From positions 10,819,491 to 10,883,490 of the forward strand of contig OY744616.1 of the NCBI GenBank assembly GCA_963556255.1: 64,000 nucleotides of DNA, in the 5' to 3' direction. This DNA comes from Allolobophora icterica (lineage: Eukaryota; Annelida; Clitellata; Crassiclitellata; Lumbricidae). This document shows positions 42,184 to 53,649 of the stretch, piece after piece. Made by a program: the position numbers and the translations under genes. Positions within the stretch are counted from its first letter, which is position 1; every line of letters starts with the position of its first letter. Under the pieces are notes generated by a model. It ran no database searches and was not told where the DNA came from. It was given only the letters and a program-made list of their open reading frames with translations.

Positions 42184-43345
42184 TAAGGAACATTTATATA
42201 GCGCCCTTTCAAGGCTGTCCACTCAGGAGCTCTCCCAGTCCAGCCACGGCTAAAATGAGTAGTCTTTAATTAGAGTAAAAAGTAGTAGAGTGATCTATAG
42301 GGACCAGACGGAGCACCATTGGGAGCTCGTTCCAGGTCGTAGAGCCAGCAACAGAGAAGGAGCGGCGATGCATGATTACGATCCGCGAGCGAGAGACCAT
42401 TACGTTCAGCTTGGTCAGCTGATCGAAGAGCAGATCGCCTCTGGACAATAGATGTAGGGCGACAAAAATCGCGCAAGTATAGGGACGCGAGTCCCTCCAA
42501 GCAGCGCCTAACCAGCGCAGAAACCCTATATGTGATCCGTAGTGGAAATGGAAACCAATGGAGTACATTCCGCATGAACACAGAGACCCGGCCAATTTTG
42601 GTATGAGGCCAATGAGGCGCGCAACTGCTTCCAGAACCCGACCTAGGCACCAGCCCGAGCAGCTGGGCGGTCAGCGTAAAGGGCACTACAAATTAGTGAA
42701 GACGGGAGACTACACAAGAACGTACAAGGGTAGAGGCAGCCCTTGCGACAAAGAAAGCGAAACCATCCTAAGCTGGCTGAGTTGGTAATAGCAATCGCGA
42801 CAGAGGAAGTTGATGTAGCGGGTGAAGGTGAATTCCTGGTCCGGGATAACGCCAAGGTCGCGTAGCCTACAGAGGAGGGAAAAGAGACTCAAGGGAACTC
42901 AGAGCTAAAGCCTCTAATTTAAATTTTTGCAAGTTGCTGGCGCGTACCCAGCAAGATGAACTGCGTCTTGCTCGGGTTAAGCCGCAGGCTGATGAAGGAC
43001 ATCCAGACGTCCAAGGTCTCTGTGGTCCGGACAATCTCACAGACAGCAGCAACTGCCACCAATGCCGAGCAGTGAAAAGTAAGCCTGGAGGTCATCCGCG
43101 TAAGACTGGCTAAGAACTGCACCAGCGGCTAGGAGGGGATCCAGATCAGCCGTATAGAGTATGTATAACAAAGGGCCCAGGACATAGCCCTGAGGAAAGT
43201 CAAAAGGAGCAGGAGCCCAGGAAGAACAAGCAGACCCACAAGTAACGGTGCAGGAACGGTCGTGTAGGATGTGAACAGTCAAGATTACCAGAGACGCCGT
43301 AGGAAGTGGAGAGACGAGTTAGGATAGAATGATCAACTGTATCGA
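42184..43345 (-). mobile_element. CR1/L2-like LINE, 3' part with broken reverse transcriptase
   Basis: On the minus strand, in order: AAFDTVDHSILTRLSTSYGV (about 43345-43290), QGYVLGPLLYILYTADLD, SYADDLQAYF (catalytic YADD), LRLNPSKTQFILLGTRQQL, then HWFPFPLRITYRVSALVRRC and SFSVAGSTTWNELPMVLRLV. Frame changes between blocks show it is dead. The 3' end GGGCGCTATATAAATGTTCC matches the 3' end style of the SINE at 3897 and 26700. The 5' part (endonuclease, ORF1) is missing. Confidence 0.88.
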
Positions 43346-43530
43346 ATGCAGCATCACGTCATCACATTTGTTGTTGTTGTTGCTTACGCTGCTTGTTGCA
43401 AAACGCCACTGTCAATGTATAAAAGACCCAACAATGGCCCAACGAATTTTTACGAATTTTAAAATAGGCCAAAAATTCACGAATTTATCTGAATTTTAAA
43501 ACCGAAAGTGACGAATTCTCTAATTATACA

Positions 43531-43880
43531 GTCATCAAACAATCGGAGACTGAAAATGTGTCTACGATCACCGGTATTTGGTAATTCATTATCATTGTTA
43601 CTGCTAATTTTAAGCTAAAAATAAACGTCAGTTCTTCTGCTGGGAAATGTTACAAGACTCCTTCCTGTTTTACTTTTCGTATGGCGCATGCACAGACGCA
43701 GGTTCTGCTTTTAGGCGTGATTCAAGGAATAACCATCAAGAATAACCATGCAAGAAAGGGAGGCGGTTATACAGGCCTATAGGTCTTGTAACCAGCTTTA
43801 GAATGGTGGAGAGTCTGTGTAATGCAAGGTCGTGTAATTCTTTGATATTTCTCAGCACCTTAGAAGACCTATATCAGGAG
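43531..43880. repeat. duplicated intergenic block A
   Basis: Aligns with 46620-47040: shared ATCAAACAATCGGAGA, TTGGTAATTCA, TTTTACTTTT, AACCATCAAGAATAACCATG, GGCGGTTATA and TGGTGGAGAGT, in the same order with indels. A weaker third copy is at 27925-28105. No coding potential seen. 43881-44644 between this block and the next MITE holds no recognisable feature. Confidence 0.8.
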
Positions 43881-44644
43881 ATTTTGTGTCGTATCTGCAT
43901 TTTTTCACGAAAATGACTTAGGCGATATGTGGCACATGCGACAAACTGTCGTATGTGTCACACAACAATTTTACTCGAAGATTAGGTCTGCGTAACAATA
44001 CAAACATGATCATGTTTGTAAAGCAAAGGTTATGCACTAATATAATCAAACCTAATAAGCATGTAGCGTAATGAAAGAAACATGCATGTAGCATGGATCG
44101 ATGGGACTTTTACGCAGTAATGGAAACTGGACTTAACTAGCGTTGTGGTCATATCTCCAATATTTTGTAAATAGTTTAAATAATGGAACAAATAATTTAA
44201 GTAACCATATATTTCGCACAACTGCAGTAATAAAGTACCGTACAGAGTGACAATGCAGTTGTCTCAATAATACACACTGAACTGAAATATCATACCAAAC
44301 AATATTAGACCTACTTTAGGCGACCTTTACTTTGCAAATTGACCCGGATGTGACCTGATGGAATTGACCTCAAGTTTTCATGATTTTATGCGCTCTCAGT
44401 TGAAGCCTTGTTTATTAGACAATTTTATACAAGTTATAGGCCTGTGTTATTATAACAATACAACTGCAACTTTATTATGCCTTCCTTCAACTGTTCACAA
44501 GTGCACATCAGGTCGGACGAACAACATGAGTCGTAAACAATGTGGAAGATGTAAATTTATCGTCTAGACTCTAGAGGGAAAGGCAGTCGCGGTAGGAGAT
44601 TTTTGAACATGAGGAGGTAGAGATTTAGATGGAGGAACCAGTAA

Positions 44645-45094
44645 GGGGCCGTCCACATATTACGTACGCAATGAGGGGGTAGGATTTTGGCGATTTTGCG
44701 TACAGGTGCGAACGGGGGGAGGGGGGGACAAAAGTGTACGTAAGCAAAATAAATTTCTAATTATGACGTCCACATTAGCCTATTTATAACTCTGTATTGT
44801 CCTATAGTCGTCCGATGGCATTTTATTACATTATATAAAAGCCATGTGCAGTTATTCTGTGCTGTGAACGAGACACCTATAATTTGTCTATATTGGCCCT
44901 CACTCATCCTTCAATCTGGCCTAAAGTGCAGACTTTCGAGACGCTTTCTGCAGCTGGTCTTCGGGGGGGGGGGGGGAGGAGTGCGTCAAGTGTACGTACG
45001 CGGGGGTGGGGGTGTGGAAGAAAGTACGCTTGCGAACGGGGGGAGGGGGTCCAATTTTCCAGAATTTTTGCGTACGTAATATATGGATGGCCCC
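44645..45094. mobile_element. Harbinger-like MITE with GGGGCCGTCC ends, copy in inverted pair
   Basis: 450 bp, ends GGGGCCGTCCACATATTACG / CGTAATATATGGATGGCCCC, with 3-bp duplication TAA (44642-44644 and 45095-45097). Its body matches 45841-46288 in reverse complement, including the same chance open frame beginning MQLFCAVNETPIICLYWPSL. It contains a G run at about 44961-44978. Confidence 0.88.
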
Positions 45095-45504
45095 TAACTG
45101 TAAATGACCGCAGCCGTGTCACCTTGTACAAAGTTCCCTTTATAACTGCAACTTGCAAAATACATGGTTTGGGAGACACTAAATTTACAAAAATGATTTA
45201 TGCGAAATTTATGCAAATGACAAAGACGTGTACCGGAAAAACATACGTTATAGCAGATGTTGATCAAGAGAGGATCGGCCTTTCACAGAGCCGATCCTCT
45301 GTTGAAAGAGGATCGTTTCTCAGACGAAAGATGCTTTGCAAAGTTTGCATGTTCTTTGTACATGGTAGTGACAGCTTGAAGCGGATACGCTCACACAGCC
45401 CCGTGTAGGGAACGCAGCACAGACGTAATACGGTCTCAGTTACAGAGTTTAAGACACAGCCTCGGGGCCTGGTACATTATAATTCTAGTTAGAGGAAAAA
45501 GTGT

Positions 45505-45815
45505 GCAGTCAGGGAGACCATGCACTAAGTATAGAGTTGCAGTAGTCGAGTCTCGTCAGAAACAGGCTCTGTGTGTTTTTAACGAGGCTGTCGGATCCTT
45601 CTGAGGTAAAACAAGCACTTCGGGGAATTGCACGTACTGTATAGCTGCGGTTTTCGAGAGGGTGTTGAGTCCACGATGTCTCCAATATCCTGTACATTAG
45701 AGAACGGGGAATTGCAGACGAGGTTGTTGGGAGTGAGAATTCGGTGCACTGTAGGGGGCTTACATAAGTACTGTAAGTGTAGAATCCAAATAAGCAGAAG
45801 GAACTGCTAAGCACG
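45505..45815 (-). mobile_element. LINE reverse transcriptase fragment
   Basis: The minus strand encodes VKNTQSLFLTRLDYCNSILS, typical of the region upstream of the C-terminal tail in CR1/L2-like elements. It lies between the two inverted Harbinger-like MITEs. Truncated at both ends. Confidence 0.65.
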
Positions 45816-45840
45816 CATTATTTTAACACCATAGCAGTTA

Positions 45841-46288
45841 GGGGCCATCCATATATTACGTACACAAAAATCCGGGAAAATTGGACCCCCCTGTTCGCAA
45901 GCGTACTTTCTTCACCACCACCCCATGCGTACGTACGCTTGACGCATACCCCCCCCCCGAAGACCAGCTGCAGAAAGTGTCTCGACAGCCCGACTGTCTG
46001 CACTTTAGGCCAGATTGAAGGATGAGTGAGGGCCAATATAGACAAATTATAGGTGTCTCGTTCACAGCACAGAATAACTGCACATGGCTTTTATATAATG
46101 TAATAAAATGCCATCGGAAGACTATAGGACAATACAGAGTTACAAATAGGCTAATGTGGACGTCATTATTAGAAATTTATTTTGTGTACGTACACATTTT
46201 GTCCCCCCCCCCGTTCGCACCCGTACGCAAAATCGCCAAAATCCGACCCCCCTCTCCCTAATTGCGTACGTAATATGTGGATGGCCCC
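45841..46288. mobile_element. Harbinger-like MITE with GGGGCCATCC ends, inverted partner
   Basis: 448 bp, ends GGGGCCATCCATATATTACG / CGTAATATGTGGATGGCCCC, with 3-bp duplication TTA (45838-45840 and 46289-46291). Opposite orientation to 44645-45094, forming an inverted repeat about 750 bp apart. Different target duplications show two independent insertions. Confidence 0.88.
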
Positions 46289-46377
46289 TTACTGATGAAG
46301 CTAACACTGAAGCCCACCAATGACACGACCTCATGTTTATCTCTAACAATTACCTCATGAATGCTATAATTGCACGA

Positions 46378-46462
46378 ATATATAGGCCTAATAATATTGA
46401 TCATTAATATTGATCGTGCAGCACGATCAATATTAATGATCAATATTATTAGGCCTATATAT
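46378..46462. repeat. 85-bp near-perfect palindrome
   Basis: Arms 46378-46419 and 46421-46462 pair at all 42 positions around a single base (A46420). The centre reads TGATCGTGCAGCACGATCA, and each arm contains TTAGGCCTATA-type sequence. It can extrude as a cruciform. Confidence 0.95.
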
Positions 46463-46619
46463 ATATAATATACATAAAATATGTTTAAGCACATTAGCCG
46501 TAAAGAAAATATTCAATTTAGCCTATTATAATTTTGGATTCTTGATACTCACTTTATACGCGATTTACTCTTTTCTGGTATGGTGTAAACTTTCACACTA
46601 AAACCGCCGCATCAAGCAC

Positions 46620-47040
46620 GCCATCAAACAATCGGAGATTGAAAAGTGTGTCTACGAACACAAGTACTTGGTAATTCACTGTCATTGTTACTACTAAGTT
46701 TAAAAGCTTAAACTTATAACATGTTAGACTGAATGTGGAAACATCCGTTAGATCCTCTAACTGGTAAAGTATACAAGATTCCTTTCGCTTTTACTTTTTG
46801 GAACGGGCGCATACGCAAACGTTAAACCAGATCCTGGCTTTAGGGTGATTCAAAGATTCAAAGAACAACCATCAAGAATAACCATGCATGCATCGGAGCC
46901 AGCACGGCAGGCGGTTATATATAGGCCCTAGGTCTTTTGTAACCACTTTTAGATTGGTGGAGAGTGTGTAGGCCTAGGCCTAATGTAGGCTAAGGTCACG
47001 TAACTCTGATATTTCTCAGCGGTTTAGAAGATCTAACTCG
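46620..47040. repeat. duplicated intergenic block B
   Basis: Partner of block A (43531-43880), with an extra insertion near 46700-46760. It contains CCTTTCGCTTTTACTTTTTG (46781-46800), whose complement resembles an interferon-response element, and GGCGGTTATATATAGG (46910-46925), TATA-like. Non-coding. Confidence 0.8.
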
Positions 47041-47739
47041 GGGAAGCTAGCGTTTTAGCTGTACTACTTTTGAACTGTACTATTTATTTCGTAGGGAAAG
47101 TTTATGGAACGTTTATTTATCAGCAGTGGCCTACAAGACTACTTAGTTAGGCTATGTTTATTAATCACATCTAATTGCGTCTGTCGCTTTTGCGTGTACG
47201 ACCATGCAGGATGTTTTAACTGTCAGCGCCGGCGAATAAGCTGGTCTCCCTGACGTGGATTTTGTGTGGCGCTGAGAAATTGCGGAGATTTACATTACAT
47301 TACCTTAATTTTCGCCTTACTTAACTTTCGCTTGAAGCGTATACTATATATAGGTTTTCTGCTAAACATGGTAATCAGTGATGCGGAACACTAATTATCG
47401 TGTTAGGGCATGAAAACATCTAAATTTAGTCTGCTGTACAAAGGTAGCTGATACAATGGCATGCACACGTGTCCATGAGACGAATGAGTTCCCTATCAGT
47501 TTGTAGACTTTAGGCATTCAGTCAAATACAATACTACCACTTCACGTCACGTATCTTACAGGTGCGCACAGGCCTCCTTAAACCACTTACATTTTGGCAG
47601 AGTTTCTCGAATGGAAGGTTGTACTAAAGTCTATAGTCGTGGTTGTTCAGGTCTTATAGATGTGCGCAATAATTTCTAGCCAGCATTAGGCTACAGGCCT
47701 ACGTTTGGTCAAGGGCCATTAACTCTGACGTTCTGTATA

Positions 47740-48091
47740 CATAGGCGTAGCTACATGGAGGCAAGAGGAGTCATTTGCCTCCTCTTGGTTTTGTGGATTT
47801 TTTAATTTTCCATGGGTTATAGCCCTGCGTCCTCAAGTACACCCCAGCAGAGGTGGATTTTGCCTCCTCTTGATTTGAAGAAGAAAGTAAGTCTTCGAAT
47901 GACTAAAAAAAGGTCATCAAAATTTTTTTTAATTCTCAGCGAAATTCTGAAATTCTCAGAAGTTTTTGCGACCGCCCTTCGGACGCTGAAAAATTTCCCC
48001 ATCACCTGTGAAACAAGATCGCCGCCACTGCATACAAGTTTTGACAAGCAGTAGTTGCCTCCTCTTGAATTGAAGTATGGCTACGCCCCTG
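47740..48091. mobile_element. hAT-like MITE, GGCGTAGC family, full copy
   Basis: 352 bp, ends CATAGGCGTAGCTACATGG / TATGGCTACGCCCCTG, with perfect 8-bp duplication TCTGTATA (47732-47739 and 48092-48099). Opposite orientation to 55620-55975. An internal AAGATCGCCGCCACTG equals the end of the GGCGGCGATC MITE family, so the element is chimeric. Confidence 0.92.
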
Positions 48092-48295
48092 TCTGTATAG
48101 TTTCGGTTTTGGAATCTAGGGCACAGTCGTATTCTCGACTGTTATGCAGTTTATAGTTGTGAATGTCTTCTAAGGTAATATAGGATAAATCGTCAAATTC
48201 CTCAGTATAGCACAGAAGCTAAATCAGGGAGACCAGCTGATCGCAATAACCGGTGGTTAGTTAAACCCAATCCCTAAAAGTCAGATGTTTTATTC

Positions 48296-48665
48296 AGTTC
48301 TTCACTTATAAAGCGCCGTTCACAGCATAGACTATTCAGAGGCGTTCTCAGCGTGACAGCCCCGAGGAAAAAGGAAGGTCTTCAGGTAGCGCAGAGAAAA
48401 GGGCGAGTTCCCAAACGACATCTTGCTACGAAGTGAGGGGCAGGTCATTCCACAAGGAAGGGCCAATGGTGTAGCCTATGTAGTAGACCCCCTACCATGG
48501 TTTAAATGCAGAGAGGTCAAGCCGAGACAGCAATTGAGATGCTATGGCGGAAACTTATGTTGTCCGGGATGTTGGAAGGATGGTGAAAAAGAGAATCCGG
48601 CTAATTCCCATCCGCCTCTTTAGTCTCTTCCGAAGAGGCGCTATATAAATCCGTGATTACAGTTA
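48296..48665. repeat. repeat fragment with inverted GGCGCTATATAAAT-type ends
   Basis: The left end TTCACTTATAAAGCGCC and right end GAGGCGCTATATAAATCC are inverted versions of the LINE/SINE 3' end motif. The middle resembles LINE 3' sequence but has no intact reading frame. Confidence 0.55.
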
Positions 48666-48759
48666 CATTTCGATTTGAAGAGTTCACTTTTGAGCTTTAA
48701 ATGTAATGTTCCGGAACAAAGCGCAGGAGTAGGGGAGTCTGAAAACAATGGCCGATGGA

Positions 48760-49056
48760 CATGGGCGGAGTTTATCAGGGGCTAGGGGGGGCTAAGCCCC
48801 CCCATGAACCCACCGACTTGACCGTGCGTCATTAAGGTATTGTGGGTCAGGGCATTTTTTAAGCAGTAAAATCCCTCCAAATCTTCTCACCAGAAGGCCG
48901 AAATTAGTACCAAGTATGCTAAAAATGCATTTGGCGGCGATTGGGGGCTCAAATCGCCCCAAGCCCCTCTGTTTTAAAGGGGCCGCCGCTTTGCGGCGGG
49001 GAGGTGAAGGTATGCTTTAGCCCCCCCCCATGTACTAAAACCAAACTCCGCCCATG
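48760..49056. mobile_element. hAT-like MITE with CATGGGCGGAGTTT ends
   Basis: 297 bp, ends CATGGGCGGAGTTTATC / AAACTCCGCCCATG, with perfect 8-bp duplication CCGATGGA (48752-48759 and 49057-49064). The GGGGGGGCTAAGCCCCCC core near each end can fold. Confidence 0.92.
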
Positions 49057-49242
49057 CCGATGGAGGATGAGCGAACTGCCCGAGGTCTTTGGCACTACGT
49101 TCCATACAGTTCCTGCAATCAGAGATACGGAAGGTTACAGAACGTAACAGAAGTCACAGAAGAACGAGAAAGAGAACAGGTATGAGGGAAAACGAGTAGC
49201 TACGATACGAAGCAGCAAGAATTATAAGTTTGAAAACTTATC

Positions 49243-49312
49243 GGAGCTCGTGAATAGGCTGGTGCCCTGGCGCTTTAGAAGTTTGGAGAATACGATTACG
49301 ATTACATACAAT
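49243..49312 (+). repeat. short interspersed repeat fragment, second copy
   Basis: Matches 14703-14785 (CTCGTGAATAGGCTGGTGCC, AGTTTGGAGAATACGATTAC). Confidence 0.6.
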
Positions 49313-51082
49313 TTTGTGATGGATGCAATTTTGTGTTTGGTGACGAAATGAAAATATCTTATGACGCTCTAATATAACGCTCTATGTTAAAATTTGAAGT
49401 CGATCACGCACCACTGCTATAGTTATTATTCTCAGCTGACTGATGAGAGCAGCGTAGGTGTACATCACGAAAAGCACTTCAGTCATTCAATGCAGCTAAT
49501 TTGTTCGACATTTGAAAGGGGGATAGACGAAAGGTAGCACTCTTGCTCGAAGAACATAAGATCTTTAAAGACGTGGTTCGATACCCATAAACTCCCTATA
49601 ATTCGACTCAGTCTTCCACTCCCTACGGGGCAGCTGTAAAATGAGCGGGCGCCCAACAGGCTGCCAAGACGTATTCTATAAGATCTTGATCATTGTATTG
49701 AAATGTATTTCAATGTTACTCACTGTGGTTTGTCAGTGAGCTTGTCAATAAACACGAATAACATAGATATCGTCCTTGTTTCTTGTCAGTGAGTTCACTT
49801 GAGCTGCTTATCACATTGTGAATGTAATCGAAATGTAATATAAAAATAGAATTTGTATAGTGCCTCTTCGATAGAACCAGTGTTTCAGTTGTCGGGGTGT
49901 TCGGGTTCAACCCTAGCTCTTCTTCTAACCCCTCAGTTAAGTAACTGAAAGGGCTTCATATGCAACTAAAAATTATGCAAGAGGCCCAAAGCATTTTTAA
50001 CATTTTGAAGTTTTTGCTTGGAGCCATTAGTTTTATGTTGAATACTTAAATCTGGAGAAGCCAATCATATAACACCTTACTGAAAGAGTAGAGGACCAGC
50101 GTTACGTTTGGATAGTATAGACGCTTAAATCTGACGTCCTATACGTCTAATCTTAGAACTTTCATATCACCTTCGTATAAAAATTCACTAGGAATCAATC
50201 GATGGGACTGCAAAAGATTTTGCCAAGCGGTCACTCCAAATTGTCAGTCCGATAAGACATAAAGGCAGACGAGAGAGGACAAACATTCTCTAGCAGAAAC
50301 TTTCTGAATTGAGAACGCGAGACCCCACGTCGACCTTAATGGACGACCGATGGAAAGATAGAACATTTCAAAACGAAGCGTAATTCAACTAAAACGCAAG
50401 CTATTTACTGGCTCCTAGAACCTAATAACACTTCAAATGTACTTGATGATCAGTCTAACTTACAATTGTCAAATAGAAGGACCTAGGTGCTTTCAACAAT
50501 CAATTCATATAGGCCTACATGTACATTGATCTTTACTGTAAACACGTTTGCTCTCTGAAGTGAGATAGGAAGAGCGTTTTTGCTATTGCAATTGAGCTGT
50601 CCTTCCAACCTCTTGGTTAAGTGTGTTGTAAAACACATTTGGCCTATGGACCGTGTTCACGTTGGCTCTGTAAATATCTCGTCCACAATTCGCTGTTGCT
50701 AACTTTAGGTGTAAGTCGTGCTTTAGAATTGTTCTGCATCAGCTCGGGATCTGTACCTGTATTTTTTATCTAAAAATAGCTGTGTCTTTTAGCTACCTTT
50801 ATCTTTATGTATCATGATATATGACCCTACCTGCATATATGCAATGTCATACATAGTATAGTTCCCAAAATCGACACTGAGATTAACAAACAGATGTGAA
50901 TAAACATACATACTTACATGTATATACAAACAAACTAGTGCCAATGCGCAAATTTGACCATGTGAGATAGGTAGAGAGATGCGGACAAACATATTTACAT
51001 AGAGACATTGCATAGGAATAAAAAAACATGGACATAAAAACATCAAATGCATACGTACATACACACATGCATAATATACATT
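49313..51082. other. intergenic without recognised gene
   Basis: I see no coding exon, RNA gene or complete repeat. A partial GTATAGTGCCTCTTCGAT near 49856 is another trace of the LINE/SINE 3' end. Confidence 0.5.
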
Positions 51083-51318
51083 CATGGGCGGCGATCCCGG
51101 GGGTCAAGGAGGACAAGACCCCCACCTTTGAGAGTGGGGAGACACACCATGCATTTCTCCCCCCACATTTTGAAGAAACACCAAAAAATGTAAACAGATT
51201 TTCACGCGTGAAAATTTTTTTGACCTTTGTTTTGACCAGATCAGTTCAAAACTCTTTTTTGACTAGATCAGTTCTAAGGTGTCCCCTCCCCACCTGTCAA
51301 ACAAGATCGCCGCCACTG
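51083..51318. mobile_element. hAT-like MITE, GGCGGCGATC family, copy 2
   Basis: 236 bp, ends CATGGGCGGCGATCCC / AAGATCGCCGCCACTG, flanked by TATACATT and TATGCATT (7 of 8). Same family as 12115-12330. Confidence 0.85.
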
Positions 51319-51478
51319 TATGCATTCATTCTCCGGATCTGGTCACTTGGTCGAATTTCCTGTAGATGGTTCGTTGGAGTTGCGTTATTTTTTAGAAGTC
51401 TTCTTGTTCGGGTCACTCATATTGGAATTCTAAAGCGTCCCATTAGATCATCGCACATTGGAACCACTCCAGTTCAAG

Positions 51479-51745
51479 CACGGGCGTCCGCAGGATTTTT
51501 TCCAGGGGGGCACACATTTCTAGGGAAGCAAATTTTTTAGGGGAGGGCAAAACTTTTGTAGGGGGAGCAAGATGACGTTTTTTGCATAGAATAGCTGGCT
51601 TACCTCAACAATTAAGTGTTTTTAGCATTGAAAATCGTGTTGGGAATATTGGAATAATCATAATAATCAAAAGATTTTATTTTTGTTAAATATTTTCAAA
51701 ATCCAGGGGTGCAAATGCCCCCCTTATCCCCTCCGGACGCCCATG
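51479..51745. mobile_element. hAT-like MITE, GGGCGTCCG family, copy 2
   Basis: 267 bp, ends CACGGGCGTCCGCAGG / CCTCCGGACGCCCATG, flanked by AGTTCAAG and TGTTCATG (6 of 8), an older insertion than 14171-14446. Confidence 0.78.
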
Positions 51746-52783
51746 TGTTCATGTCTAAATTTCATAGCATGCAAACTGTGTCAACCTATCCAGAGTTTGT
51801 AATTTTAAAAATACAATATTTATCGCAGCACAGAGCTGATCATTTAGTTGTGTTTATTATTCCGAAATCGACCAAATGGGGTTGCTGGTGACCTCACACT
51901 TCGTTGGTAACTTTCAAAATTGAGCTCATTTCTGGATGAGATCGATTACAATTATCTGTGAGTCCATTGTTTGAGTTCTCGGATTCCCATTTGGTGCAGT
52001 TATCGACAGCGAAGCCCTTGACATCAACAATGCATAGTAAATAGCGCAGTTGCAGGAACAATGGTGCTACAAGTAATTGTAAAATTGATAGAGAACTTAG
52101 CCTTTGTGCGATGAAAAAATTGGAAATTTTTTAGATTACAATTAGTAAGTCCTCGTCACTGCAGAGTCAATCAAGGCTTAATTGCAACTTTCTATTTTAT
52201 ATATCTGAGCTCGTTTGATTCCCGTAAGCCTACACATTGGAACAACAATTCAGTTCAATTCAAAGCATTTTATTGAAACCAAGTATAATCACATGCTACA
52301 AGACACATTGATGAACAGGTGTAAAAGAATCAAGCAAATACAACAGTCCGGGTCTATGCGCCAATCAGACAAGCCGGTAAGCAAAATGTGTTAAATAACG
52401 GAAGGTTGTTTCCGTGTTTTTCAATTCATGCGTATTTCGTTAAAATTTGACACATTTGCCTAATATTACGGAATTTTGCAAAATGACAAAAGATTACGCG
52501 TCTCAGAAACTAAGCAGTAACAGAAAACTTTGATCAAAGGAAACTTGCATCTATTCAAATAATTATCATTGCAACCAGATTGATTAAGGAAGAGACTTTT
52601 AAAAATTGTTTGTTCCTTCAAGCGTACACACGTGACTGAGCGAGCGCATGTTAATTCTGTGAAACTAGATACAATGTCTTTGATTATAAGTGCCCAACTA
52701 AGCAGCCGATGGATCATTTTGGTTTGCAATTATTTATGCACTTCGCTCAAGCCTCTTTAAATTTGGGCTGAGTTGTCGTGCAG
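51746..52783. other. intergenic / 3' flank of macin gene
   Basis: No gene recognised. A minus-strand AATAAA (TTTATT at 52269-52274) about 510 bp past the macin stop is a possible polyadenylation signal. Confidence 0.4.
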
Positions 52784-53259
52784 CTAATAGCAGAAGCACC
52801 GCCTGTTATTAGGCAGCCACCGACACTCGCTTGGCGAATCGCGGCATTTGCCTCCTCTCTTGCCGAGCTGCTTACATTTGTTGTTGCACGTCATCCAGGC
52901 AAAGCCGGTCAGAAAGGAGGTTCCAGGAGTGCACCTGCTCCAGTCTTCGTAACAGCCGGCACTCGTCTCGTCCACGAGAACCATAGCGAACAACAACCAT
53001 GCAACCACGCAACCCTGCAGTGTAATTTAATGAAATATGATGTAACAACGTAATTCAATGTATGTTAAGAAATTCAGACACTGACAAATTAGTCAAGGGA
53101 AAACTAGTATAGCATGTGTGATGTCACCAGAAGTTTACATAGCACCTTTTCGACTCTTTAACGGTATATATAATATATATATGTAGATACGCTCGTACAG
53201 TCCGAGAAGGCCTCCGATAATAACCATACATATATATATGTATATATATATATATATGC

Positions 53260-53293
<34 letters not shown>

Positions 53294-53618
53294 CTGTGTG
53301 TGTGTGTGTCTCTCTCTCTGTGTTTGTGTGTGTGTGTATTATATTATGTGAGTAGGTGTGCGTAGGTGTGTATGCATGTGCTTCGGTGTGAGAGTCCGCG
53401 TGCCTTTTAAAACTTTGTCCGTTGGCCTACTATGGAATTGTTTTTTTTTCGGAATGGCGTTTCTTTCACTTATCTCATTTCGCAAACCATTCTCCAGCTT
53501 CCCGCACTCTTGAGGAGAATTCGTCAATTAGCGCAATATATATATATATATATATCTAATATTAAGATATGTATTTTAATCACGCACACATAGGCCTATA
53601 TATTAATCATACAGAATC

Positions 53619-53649
<31 letters not shown>

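Noticed and set aside
44846..46083. Matching 75-77 codon open frames on opposite strands beginning MQLFCAVNETPIIC
   Set aside because: They match because they lie in two inverted MITE copies. Short, no domain, not host genes.
52778..53053. 91-codon plus-strand open frame overlapping the macin gene
   Set aside because: Shadow of the macin exon on the minus strand, which has the eight-cysteine signature and splice sites.
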